Source: Tistrella mobilis KA081020-065 | Lineage (GTDB): Bacteria > Pseudomonadota > Alphaproteobacteria > Tistrellales > Tistrellaceae | Direction of reading: 5' to 3' | Assembly (NCBI RefSeq): GCF_000264455.2 | Contig: NC_017966.1 | Span: 310,001 to 374,000 of the forward strand | DNA length: 64,000 nt | In this document: piece by piece, positions 45,201-57,200 of the stretch | How positions within the stretch are numbered: the stretch's first letter is position 1 | Layout: each line of letters starts with the position of its first letter | Notes under the pieces: generated by a model | The model's database searches: none | What the model was told of the DNA's origin: nothing | What the model saw: only the letters and a program-made list of their open reading frames with translations | Position numbers and translations under genes: made by a program

Positions 45201-48200
45201 ATCGCGACTATGTCGTCTGGGCGGCCGGCCGGCCGGTGGATGCCGGCTGGTGGCGGGCGCGGGCGGCGGCGGTGACCGATCCGGTGCTGCTGCTGCCGGC
45301 GCTGGGCCGGCCCGAGGCCCCGGTGCCCGGTCGCGCCTGCCGGACCACCCGGCTCGATGCCGCCCGGACCGCCGCACTCAAATCTGCCGCCGCCGCGGCC
45401 GGCGTCACGCTCGCCACCCTGGTTCAGGGGGCCTGGGCGCTGACCCTCGCCCGGCTGGGCGGCCGCAACCAGGTCGCCTTCGGCGTCACCGTCTCGGGCC
45501 GCCCGGCCGATCTGCCGGGGGTGGAGGCGATCCAGGGCCCGTTCCTCGCCAGCCTGCCGGTCTGGGTCGACCTGCCCGGATCGGCGCCGCTCGCGCCCTG
45601 GCTGCGGGTTCTGCAATCCGAAACCGTCGACCTGGCCGGGCATGCCCATACCGGCCTGGCGGAGATCGGCCGCATCACCGGCCTGGGCGCCGAGGGGCTG
45701 TTCGACAGCCTGCTGGTGGTCGAGAACTACCCCCTCGACCCGCGCCTGATGGCCCGGGGCTTCGGCGCCCCGGTCACCGACGCCCGCATGGTCGAGCGCA
45801 CCCACTTCCCCCTCGCCCTCGCCGTCATCCCCGAGGCTGGAAGGTCGGGGGAGGGCGAGTGCCTGGCCCTCCGCTTCGATCACGACGCCACCCGTCTCGA
45901 CCACCTCACCATCGCCGCTCTGGCCGAGGGGCTGGCCGATCTGCTGGGGCAGCTGGCGGCGGATATTAACCAGGATCTGGGCAATATCGCGCTGGCCCTG
46001 CCGGGTGGCGATGCCGGTGGGCAACGGGACGGGGCAGGCGATGCCGCCACCCCCTTCACCCCCGTCCTCACCCCCATCTCCGCGCATGCCGCGGCCGATC
46101 CCGACCGGCCGGCGGTCACCATGGGCGACGACCGGCTGACCCGCGGCGCGCTGGACCGGCTGTCAAACCGCATCGCCCGCCATCTCGCCCGCGCGGGCGT
46201 CGCCACCGACCGGCTGGTCGGCCTCTGCCTCGACCGCTCGCCGGCGCTGGTGGCCGGCGCGCTCGGCATTCTGAAGGCCGGCGGTGCCTATGTGCCGCTC
46301 GATCCGGCCTATCCGGCCGAGCGGCTGGCCGGCATTCTCGACGATGCCGGCCTTCAGGTGGTCGTCACCGACCAGGCCACCGCCGATGCCCTGGCCGATC
46401 TCTTCGCCGGCCGGACCCTGGTCCTGGTCGATGCCGCGGACGAAGCCGACGACAGCCCGCTCAACACCCCCATCCACCCTGATCAGCTCGCCTATGTCAT
46501 CTACACCTCCGGCTCCACCGGCCGGCCCAAGGGGGTGGGTGTCACCCATCGAAACCTTGCCCGGTTGCTGACCCGGACCAGCCATTGGTACGGCTTCGGG
46601 CCGGCCGACGTCTGGCCGCTCTTCCATTCCTTCGCCTTCGACGTGTCGGTCTGGGAAATCTTCGGCGCGCTCAGCACCGGCGGCCGGCTGGTGGTGGTGC
46701 CCTGGTGGACCGCCCGCGACGCCACCGCCTTCCACGGCCTGCTCAGGGCCGAGCGGGTCACCGTGCTCAACCAGACGCCCTCGGCCTTCCTGCCGCTGAT
46801 GCAGGCCGACATGGCGGCCAGCGACAGGTTGACCGATCTCAGGGTGATCGTCTTTGCGGGCGAAAAGCTGGAACCGGCGGGGCTGGCCGACTGGCTGGCC
46901 TGGCGTGGCGACAGCGCGCCGGTGCTGGTCAACATGTACGGCATCACCGAGACCACGGTGCATGTTACGTATCGCGAAACCACCGCCGCCGATGCCACCC
47001 GCCAGCCGCCGCGCAGCCTGATCGGCGTGCCGATCCCCGATCTCAGCCTGCATGTGGTCGATGCCGATCTGAACCCGACCCCGGTCTTTGGCACCGGCGA
47101 ATTGCTGGTCGGCGGGCCGGGCCTTGCCCGCGGCTATCTGGGCCGCCCGGCGCTGACGGCCGAGCGCTTCATCCCCGACCCCTTCGGCGCGCCGGGGGGC
47201 CGGCTCTACCGCTCGGGCGATCTGGTTCATCTGATGGCCGACGGCATGCTCGACTATGTCGGCCGCAACGATCTCCAGGTCAAGATCCGCGGCTTCCGCA
47301 TTGAATTGGGCGAGATCAACGCCGCCCTGCTCACGGCGCCCGGCATTCGCGAGGCGGCGGCGCTGGCGGTGGATGACGGCGCGGGGGCGAAGCGGGTCCT
47401 CGCCTGGCTGGTCATGCAGCCGGGCGTCACCCTCGATGCGGCGGCGCTGCGCAGCCATCTGGCCGCGCGCCTGGCCCCGCACATGATCCCGGCCGGCTTC
47501 ATCGCCCTCGACCGCATGCCGCTCACCGTCAACGGCAAGCTCGATCGCGCGCGCCTGCCGATGACCATCGCCCCCGAAGCGGGGTCGGACGACGGTCCGG
47601 GATACGAAAAGCCGGCCACGGCCACCGAGGCGGCACTGGCGCGGATCTGGGCCGGTGTGCTGGGCCTGGCGCGGCTGGGGCGCACCGAGGATCCGTTCCT
47701 GAACGGCGCCGATTCCCTGCTCGCCATGCGCACGCTGGCCCGCATCCGCAGCGAGTTGGGGGCCGATCCCGGCCTCAAGGCGCTGTTCGACCACCCGACG
47801 GTGGCGGAACTCGCGAAAATTGTTGATGCCGCCAAAGAACACGACCTTGAGGTGTTGCCTGCCCGTGCCGACACCAGCCGGGCACCGCTCGCCCCCGGTC
47901 AGGACGGGCTGTGGTTCCTCTGGCAGCTCGACCCGGCCAGCACCGCCTATACCGTCGCCGGCGCGCTGTCGCTGCGGGGGGCGGGCGCGGGGACCGTCGA
48001 CGCCACCACCCTGCGCCGGGCAGTTGCCGATGTGGTCGCGCGCCACGAGGCGCTGCGGGTGCGCTTCGCCGAGACTCCGACCGGCCCCGTGCAGCTGATC
48101 GACCCCGCGCCGCGTTTCGTCTGGCAGGAGATCGACCTCACGGCCGCGCCCGAAACCCTGCCCGATCTGCTCGCCGGTTTCGCCGCCGAGCCCTTCGATC

Positions 48201-51200
48201 TCACCGCCGGCCCGCTGCTTCGTGCCCGGCTGGTCAGGCTTGCGCCCGACCATTGCGTGCTGGCGCTCGCCACCCATCACATCGTGGCCGATGGCTGGTC
48301 GATGACGGTTCTGGCGCGCGAGATTGCGGCCCTCTGTCAGGGCCGCCCGCTGCCGGTGCCGGTCTCGGGCTGGGGCGACTGGTCGGCATCCGCGCGCGCG
48401 GCGCTCGATCAGGGCCGTCTGGCCGATCAGATCGCCTGGTGGCAGGCTGAACTCGGCCGGGACCATCCGGTTCTGCGGCTGCCGGTCGACCGCCCCCGTA
48501 AGGGCGCCCGCAGCGATGCCGGCGGCCGGGTCGAACGCCGGCTCGATGCCGGGGCCATGGGCCGCATCCGTGCCGCCGGCCGCGGGGCCACGCTCTTCGT
48601 CACCCTGCTCGCCGCCTTCGATATCCTGCTGCACCGCCAGGGCGGCGATACCGACATCCGCATCGGCGTGCCCGTCGCCGGCCGCACCGGCCCGGGCACC
48701 GAGGACATGGTCGGCTTCTTCGTCAACACCCTGGTGTTGAAGGCCGAGATCACCGGCGGCATGCGCTTCGGCGATCTGGTCGATCAGCTCCGCCGTCGCA
48801 GTCTTGAGGCCTGGTCACGCCAGGATGTGCCTTTTGCCGTGCTGGTCGATCGGCTGGGTGCGGAGCGCAGTCTGGAACGCACGCCGCTGTTCCAGGTCAT
48901 GTTCAACCTGCAGCAGCAGGACCCCGCCGCCGCGGCGCCGGGCGAGGGGATAGAGGTGGAGGTGGTCGAAAACCCGGTGGCCACCGCCCGTTTCGATCTG
49001 GTGCTGGATGTGGTGGAGCGGCCCGACGGGCTGCGGCTCGCCTTCGACTATGCCGCCGACATCTTCGACGCTGCCACCATTACGGGTCTGGCCGATCAAT
49101 ATCTCTACCTGCTGGAGCAGGTCACCAGCGGTGCCGATCCGCTGATCGCCGCCCTGGCCCTGCCGGCACCGCGCCCCGCCGCCCTGCCATCGGCCCCGAT
49201 CCGGCAGCGCTTCGACCCGGTCGCGGACCGGATTCTCCGCCGGGCCGCCCGGGTTCCGGCCCGCGAGGCCGTGGCCTGCGAGGGCATAAGGGTTACTTAT
49301 GGTGATCTGGACCGGCTGTCGAACCGCATCGCGGCGGCGCTGCTCGCGGCCGGGCTGCGGCCGGAAGAGCGGGTCGGCCTGCTGCTGACCCGCACGGCCG
49401 ATCTGCCGGCGGCACTGGTCGGCGTGCTGCGCGCGGGCGGCGCCTTCGTGCCGCTCGACCCCGCCTATCCCGAAGACCGTCTGGCCGACATGGCCGCCGA
49501 TGCCGGCATCCGCCTGGTGCTGGCCGATGCTGCAACCGAAGCGACGCTGCCGGGCCTGCTGGCCGGCCGGCAGGTCATCCGGCTCGACGCGCTCCCGACC
49601 GGGGGGCAGATGGCGCCCGTCCTCGTCCGGGTCCACCCCGATCAGCTGGCCTATGTGATCTACACCTCCGGCTCCACCGGCCGGCCCAAAGGTGTCGCCA
49701 TTTCGCAGGATGCCTTCAGCCTGCATCTGGACGATTTCCTCGCCACCTACGGCATTGGCGACGGTGATGTGGTGCTGCAGCAGTCGACGCTCAATTTCGA
49801 CGTTGCGCTTCACGAAATGCTGCCGGCGCTGATCATGGGCGGCCGCATCGTCATGCGTGGTCCCGCCATGTGGGATCTGGCCGCGCTCAGCCGGGTGCTG
49901 GCGGAAGAACGGGTCACCTTCTCGCGCATTCCCACCGCCTATTGGCAGCAATGGCTGCGCGATCCGCCGCGCGACCTGCCGCATCTGCGCCAGGTCACCG
50001 TCGGCGGCGAGGGCCTGCCCGGCGATGCGTTGCGCCGCTGGCAGGAAGGCCCCCTCGGCCATATCCGGCTCGACAACCTGTACGGCCCCACCGAAACCAC
50101 CGTCGCCTGCATGCACCGCATCACGACCCCAGAGGATGCGGGTGCCCTGATCGTGCCGATCGGCACCGCCTATCCCGGCCGGACGGTCGCGATCATTGAT
50201 GCGGACGGAAACCACGTACCTGTCGGGGGTTATGGCGAACTCTGCATCCAGGGTGACAGCCTGGCCCGCGGTTATCTCGGCCGTCCCGGCCAGACCGCCG
50301 AACGCTTCGTGCCCGACGAGCAGGCCTGCAGGCAGGGTGCCCCGGGCGCGCGTCTCTACCGCACCGGCGATCTATGCCGCATGCGCCGGGATGGCACGGT
50401 CGACTTCCTCGGCCGGCTCGACGCCCAGGTCAAGCTGCGCGGCTTCCGCATCGAGCCGGGCGAGATCGAGGCCGCGATGCGGGCCTGCCCGGGCGTGGAA
50501 GATGCCGTTGTCGCCCTGATCGGATCGGGCGAGGGGGCGCGGCTTGCCGGTTACGTCACCGGCACGGCCGAACCGGCCGTGGTGGCGGCCGCCCTTGGCC
50601 AGCGCCTGCCGGCCCATATGGTGCCGACCACCATCACCCCGCTTGCCGCCCTGCCGCTGATGCCCAATGGCAAGGTCGACCGCAAGGCCCTGCCGGTGCC
50701 CGAACTTGCCGCCGCGGGCGAGATCGTGGCGCCGGGCACCGATGCCGAGGCCGCCCTGCTCGATGTGTGGCGCGGCGTGCTGGGGCGTGAGGATTTCGGC
50801 GTCACCGACGGCTTCTTCGAACTCGGCGGCGACAGCATTCTCAGCCTTCAGGTCGTCGCCCGCGCCCGTGCCGCCGGCTGGGTGATCACGCCGACCCAGA
50901 TCTTCACCCATCCGCGCATCGACCGCCTGGCCGCGGTGGCCACCCCGGCCGCCGCCCAGGATATTGCGGCCGAAATCACCGGCACGCCCCTGCCGCTCAC
51001 CCCTATCCAGCGGGGCTTTTTCGACCGCCATCCCGATGGTCCGTCGCACTGGAACCAGGCGGTGCTGCTGATCCCCGACCCGTCGGTCACGGCCGAGGCG
51101 CTGGCCGCGGCACTCGCCGCCCTGGTCGCACGCCATGACGCGCTGCGCCTGCGTTTCGCGGTCGATGGGGACGGGGCCTGGACCCAACATGTTGCGCCCG

Positions 51201-54200
51201 CTGAAACAGTGGAGCTGCTGATCTGCCGCACCACCACCCGGGATGGCCTGGAAGACGCCTGCACCGATGTGCAAGCCAGTCTCGACATCCGGACTGGTCC
51301 CATGCTCCGCGCCGGCCTTTTCGAGCTGCCCGGCGGCGCGCGGCGCCTGCTGATCGCCATCCATCATCTGGCGGTCGACGGCGTCTCTTGGCGGATTCTG
51401 GGGGCTGATCTGGAGACGGCACTTTCGGGTGCACCGCTCGCCCCCGTGCCCATGCCCTGGAGCCGCTGGGTCTCCGACCGCGCCGCCCTGGCCGCAACCC
51501 CGGCACTCGCAGACCAGGCGGCCTGGTGGCGCCAGGCGGCAGAGGGCGCCGAACCCTGCTTCCCCGACCGCACGGGTCCCCGCGGCCTGACGCAGAGCTG
51601 GCAGGCCGACCCGGCGCTCACGGCGGCCCTGATCCACGACCTGCCCCGCCGCTATGGGCTGGGCGTCGAAGATCTGCTGACCACAACCCTCGCGCGCCTG
51701 CTCGCCACCACCACCGGCCGCACCCACATCGGGATCGATCTGGAAGGCCATGGCCGCGACACGGACGCCGCCGATGCCGGGCCTGCTGCCGACCTCTCCC
51801 GCACCATCGGCTGGTTCACCGCCCGCTATACCCTGGCGCTGCCGGGGGCGGGCGATACCGCCGACATCCTCGCCGCCACCCGCCAGACGCTGAAATCGGT
51901 GCCCCATGGCGGGCGCGACCGGGGCTGGATCACCGCCCTGGATGATCTGCCGCGGGCCGATGTCAGCCTCAACTATCTGGGCCGGGTCGATCTGGGCCTT
52001 GCCGGGAACGGTCGCGTCGCGCTCGCCCCGGAAGGCACCGGCCGGCGCGTGGCGCCGGGTACCGAGGGCAGCGGTCATGCGCTTGCCGCCGATGCGCTGA
52101 TCCGCGACGGCCGGCTGGTGATCGACTGGCGGTCCGACGGTGCGCTTGCCGACGGCGCAGCGCTCCACAGCCTGGCCGAGCATTTCGGCACGCTGCTGGC
52201 CGGGCTGGTTGAAACCTGCCGCACCACGCCCCCGGTTCTGGTGCCGGCCGATGTGCCGCTGGCCGGGCTGGGCGCGGCGGCCCTGGCGCGGCTTGGGCTC
52301 AGCCTTGGCACGACCGAGGATGTCTACCCCGCAACCGGCTTGCAGGAAGGGCTTCTGCTTCATGCCGGTGAGGCCAATGACGGCCTGTATATCAACCAGT
52401 TGTACCTGGTTCTTGACCCTGAAACGGATATCGAGGCGCTGGTTCAGGCCTGGCGGGCCGCCATGCGCCGGCATGCGATCCTGCGCACCCGCTTCGCCTG
52501 GGATCATGGCGGCGCGGCGCTGCAGATCGTGATGCGCGATGCCGTGCTGCCGGTCGCGCGTCTCGATTGGCGGAACCTGGATGCCGCCGGTCACGACCGC
52601 CGCCTGGCCGCCTGGGCCGCCGAAGACCGTCGCCGCGGCATCGATCCCGCCGTGGCGCCGCTCGCCCGGTTGACCCTGATCGCACGCCCCGATGGCGGCC
52701 ACGACCTGTTCTGGACCAGCCATCATGCCTTGAGCGACGGCTGGAGCCTGGCCCTGCTGATGGGCGAGATCGCCGCCGATTATGCCGCCCGCATCGATGG
52801 CACAGAGGCGGGTCTGCCGCCGGTCCGCCCCTGGCGCGACCATGTCGCCGCCACCCTGGATGCCGGCCGCCGCTTCGCCTCCTGGTGGCAGGCGGAAGCC
52901 GCGCGCCGGGACGATCCGGCCCGGCTGCTGCCGCTGTTGACCGCGCCCACCGTACCGGCCGGGGAGGCCGCCGCCGGGGCCTTCACCCGCCACACCCCGC
53001 TGGGTGAGGCCGCCACCGCGCGCCTCGCCGCCGCGGCGGCGCAGGCCGGCGTCACCCTCGCCACACTGGTCGAGGCCGCCTGGGCGCTGACCCTCGGCCG
53101 TCTCGGCCACCGGAACCAGGCGGTGTTCGGTGTCACCATGTCGGGCCGCGGCGGGGATCTGGCCGGCATCGACCGGATGATCGGCCTGTTCATCAACAGT
53201 CTGCCGCTCGTGGTGGATTTGCCCGGCGCGATGCCGGTCAACCAATGGCTGCAGAACATCCAGACCGCCGCCGCCAGCCTCCGCGCCGCCGAGGCAACAC
53301 CGCTCGCCACCGTCCAGCGTCTCACCGGGCTGGCCGGCGATGCCCTGTTCGACAGCCTGCTGGTGTTCGAAAACTACCCCGTCGACGGCGCCCTGGCCGA
53401 CAGCCGGCTGGGGCGGCTGGTGCGTCATGTGGCGATGGTCGAACGCACCCATTACGCGGCCACGCTCGCCGCCGTGCCGGGCAGCACGCTCGATCTGCGC
53501 TGGGGCTTCGACGGTGCCCGCGTTTCGCCATCCGATGCGGATCGCCTGGCCGCGCGCTTCCTCGACCTTCTGACCGCGCTGCCCGACCATCTCGACCGGC
53601 CGCTCGGCAGCCTCGCCTGGCCGGCCGATCCGGTGCCGCAGGCGGCGGCGCAGCCCTTCCGCGCCGTCACCGCCCGCCTCGCCGCCGCGGCGGCCGCACA
53701 CCCCAATGCCATCGCCGTCACCTGCGAGGGCGTGTCGATCACCCATGCCGCGCTGGATCGCCATGCGAACCAGGTGGCGGGGCGGGTGGCAGATGCCGGC
53801 GGCACCCCCGACCTCACCGACACCCCCATCGGCCTCTGCGTCAGCCGCGGGCCGGCCCTGGTGGCCGGGCTGGTCGGCATTGTGAAGGCCGGTGCCGTGG
53901 CGGTGCCGCTGGATGGCGATCTGCCCGATGCGCGTCTGGCGCAGATCATCGCCGGGGCCGGCCTGTCGCTGGTCGTCGCCGATGCCGCCGGCCGCGATCG
54001 TCTCGCCGGCTTCGGCCTGACCATCATTTCCGCCGACGAGGGCGGCGACGCGGCACCGGCGGTCGATGCCGTCCGCCACCCCCAGGCGCTCGCCTATCTG
54101 CTCTACACCTCCGGATCGACCGGCACGCCCAAAGGTGTCGCCATTCCCCATGGTGCCCTGGCCGCGCATCTGGATGACCACGCGGCACGCTTCGGCCTCA

Positions 54201-57200
54201 CCGCCGATGATCGCGTGCTGCAGTTCTCGACCCTCGCCTTCGATGCCGCCTTTGAACAGCTGCTGCCGATCCTGTCGCTGGGCGGCACGGTGGTGATGCG
54301 CGGCCCCGATCTTTGGGACTATGCCACGCTGAATCATCGGCTTGCCGCCGACCGCGTCACCGTGGCCTATCTGCCGACCGGCTATTGGCGGGGCTGGCTC
54401 GCCGCCCTGCCCGAGGTGGCGCCCGCATCTCTGCGCATGCTGGCGGTCGGCGCCGAAGCCCTGGGGGGAGCGGCGCTCGGGCGCTGGCGGGGCGGGCCGC
54501 TCGGCCATCTGCCGCTGCTCAACACCTATGGGCCGACCGAGGCCACCATCACCGCGACCTGCCATCTGACCGGGGCCGCCGACATCGCCGCCGCCCAGGT
54601 GCCGATCGGCCGGGCCTGGCCGTCGCGGCGGGTGCTGATCCTCGACACCCATGGCAACCCCGTGCCTGAAGGTGGCATCGGTGAGTTGTGCATCGGCGGC
54701 CCGGCACTCGCCCGCGGCTATATGGCCCGGCCCGGCCAGACCGCGGAGCGCTTCGTGCCCGATGCGACCGGCGGCCCGGGCGCGCGGCTCTATCGCACCG
54801 GCGATCTCTGCCGGCGCGAAGCCGGCGATGTGTTCCGCTATCTGGGACGCATCGACGATCAGGTGAAGCTCCGCGGCTATCGGATCGAACCGGCCGAGAT
54901 CGAGGCCCGGATCCGCGCCGTGCCCGGCATCCGCGATGCCGCGGTCGGCGTGATCGGGCAGGGGGAGGCCGCGCGCCTCGTTGCCCATATCGTGGGCGAG
55001 GCCGGCCCCGAAACCGTGCGCGCCGCTCTTGCCCGCGACCTGCCGGGCTGGATGGTGCCGCAGGCGATCCTGCCGCTCGATGCCCTGCCGCTGACGCCTG
55101 CGGGCAAGCTCGACCGGCGCGCCCTGCCGGCCCCGGCGGCCGATCTTCCGACGCATCGGGCGCCCGAAAGCCCGGCCGAACGCATGATGGCCGGGCTCTG
55201 GTCGGCCGTGCTCGGCATTGAAAATCCCGGCGTCACCGACGACTGGTTCGCCCTCGGCGGCGATTCGATCCAAAGCCTGCAACTGGTCGCCCGCGCCCGC
55301 GCGGCGGGGCTGAAGCTCACCACCCGCCAGATCCTGGAACATCCACGCATCGCCGATCTGGCCCGGCTGGCCGTTCCGATCAGCGAAGCCAATGATCTCC
55401 CGGCGGCCCCGGCTACCGACCCCTTCGCGGCCGTCCGCCAGGTCTTCGCCGAGCTGGGCGAGCCTTTCGACGCGGTCGAAGACGTCTATCCCGCCACCCC
55501 GCTGCAACAGGGCCTGCTGTTCCACGCCCGCACCGGCGCCCGCGACGGGCTTTACGTCAACCAGCTGCGCATCACCATCGACGGCCCGGTCGACCGTACC
55601 GCGCTGGCCGATGCCTGGCAGGCGGCCGTCGCCCGCCATCCGATCCTGCGCACGCGTTTCGAATGGCGGCATGGCGGCGAGGCTTTGCAGGTCGTCCAGC
55701 GCAGCGCCACCGCCCTGGTGACCGAAGAGGATCACGGCCTCACTCACATCGCCGCGCATGATGCCCGGCTCAGGGCCTGGCGGGCGGAAGATCTGGCCCG
55801 CGGCTTCGATCTCACCCGTGCGCCGCTGGCCCGGCTCGCCATCCTGGCCCGCCCCGATGGCGGCAACGATTTGATCTGGACCGCCCATCACGTCATCACC
55901 GATGGCTGGAGCACCGCGCGTCTGCTGGCCGAAATCGCCACCGACTATGCCGCCCGCCAGGCCGGCGGTGCGGCCGATATTCCGGCGCCGCGGCCCTGGC
56001 GCGACTATGTCGCCTGGGCGGCCGCCCGCCCCGATGCGGCGGCGTGGTGGCAGGCGCAGGCGGCGCGGCTGGCCGATCCGGTGACGCTGGCGACCGCCTT
56101 CGGCGACGTCACCCCGGCCGAGCCGGATACAACCGATGATATCTCGATCAGCCTTGGAGACAATCTGTCGGACGCTCTGCGCCGTCTCGCCCGGCGGAAT
56201 GGCGTGACGCTGGCCAGCGTGATGCAAGGCGCCTGGGCCCTGCTGCTGGCCCGCGCGGGCGGCGGCCGTCAGGCGCTGTTCGGCATCACCACCGCCGGCC
56301 GGCCGCCCGAACTCGACGGGGTCGAGGCCATGCAGGGGCCGTTCATCAACAGCCTGCCGCTGCTGGTCGACATCGCCCCGGGCCGGACGCTCGGCGCCTG
56401 GCTGCGCGATCTCCACGCGCTCGGCGGCGCGCTGCGCGAGGTTGAACACACCCCGCTTGCCCGGGTTCAGCGCTGGATGGGGCGGAGCGGCGACGCGCTG
56501 TTCGACAGCCTGCTGGTGTTCGAAAACTACCCCGCCGACCGCGCGCTGGGCGACACCGCCTTCGGCGGCCGCATCGCCGGGGTCGAGACCACCGAGCGCA
56601 CCCATTACCCGCTGACACTCGCCATCGCGCCCGATGCCGCCATCACGCTGGGTTTCGGCTTCGATCCGGCACGGCTGCCCGCCGATCTGGTGGCACGTAT
56701 CGCCGGCCTCTATCGCGACCTGCTCGCCCGCATGGCGGAAGCGCCCGACGATCTGGCGCTCGGCGCGCTCCGCCTCACCGATCAGGGCATGCCCGTGGTC
56801 AACGCCCCCGCAACCCCGGATGTCGTCACACGCATCGCCGCCCGCATCGCCGCCACCCCCACCGCCATCGCGCTCCGCGCGGGCGGGGAGGGCCGCGACT
56901 ATGCCGCGCTCGGCCTCCAGGCCGGCGGGATCGCCCGGCGCCTGACCGGAGAGGCGGCCGTGCTGCCGCCCGACACCTCCATCGGTCTCTGCGTTGCCCG
57001 CGGGCCGGATCTCGCGGCCGGCTTCCTGGGCATTCTGGCGGCGGGCGGAGCGGTGCTGGCGCTTGATCCGGATCTGCCGGATGCCCGGCTGCGTCTCATG
57101 CTGGAAGATGCCGGCGTGACCCGGGTGGTGGTCGATGCCATGGGCCGCGCGCGCCTGGCCGGCTTCGCCCGCGATCTGACCCTGATCGATGTCGCGGGCG

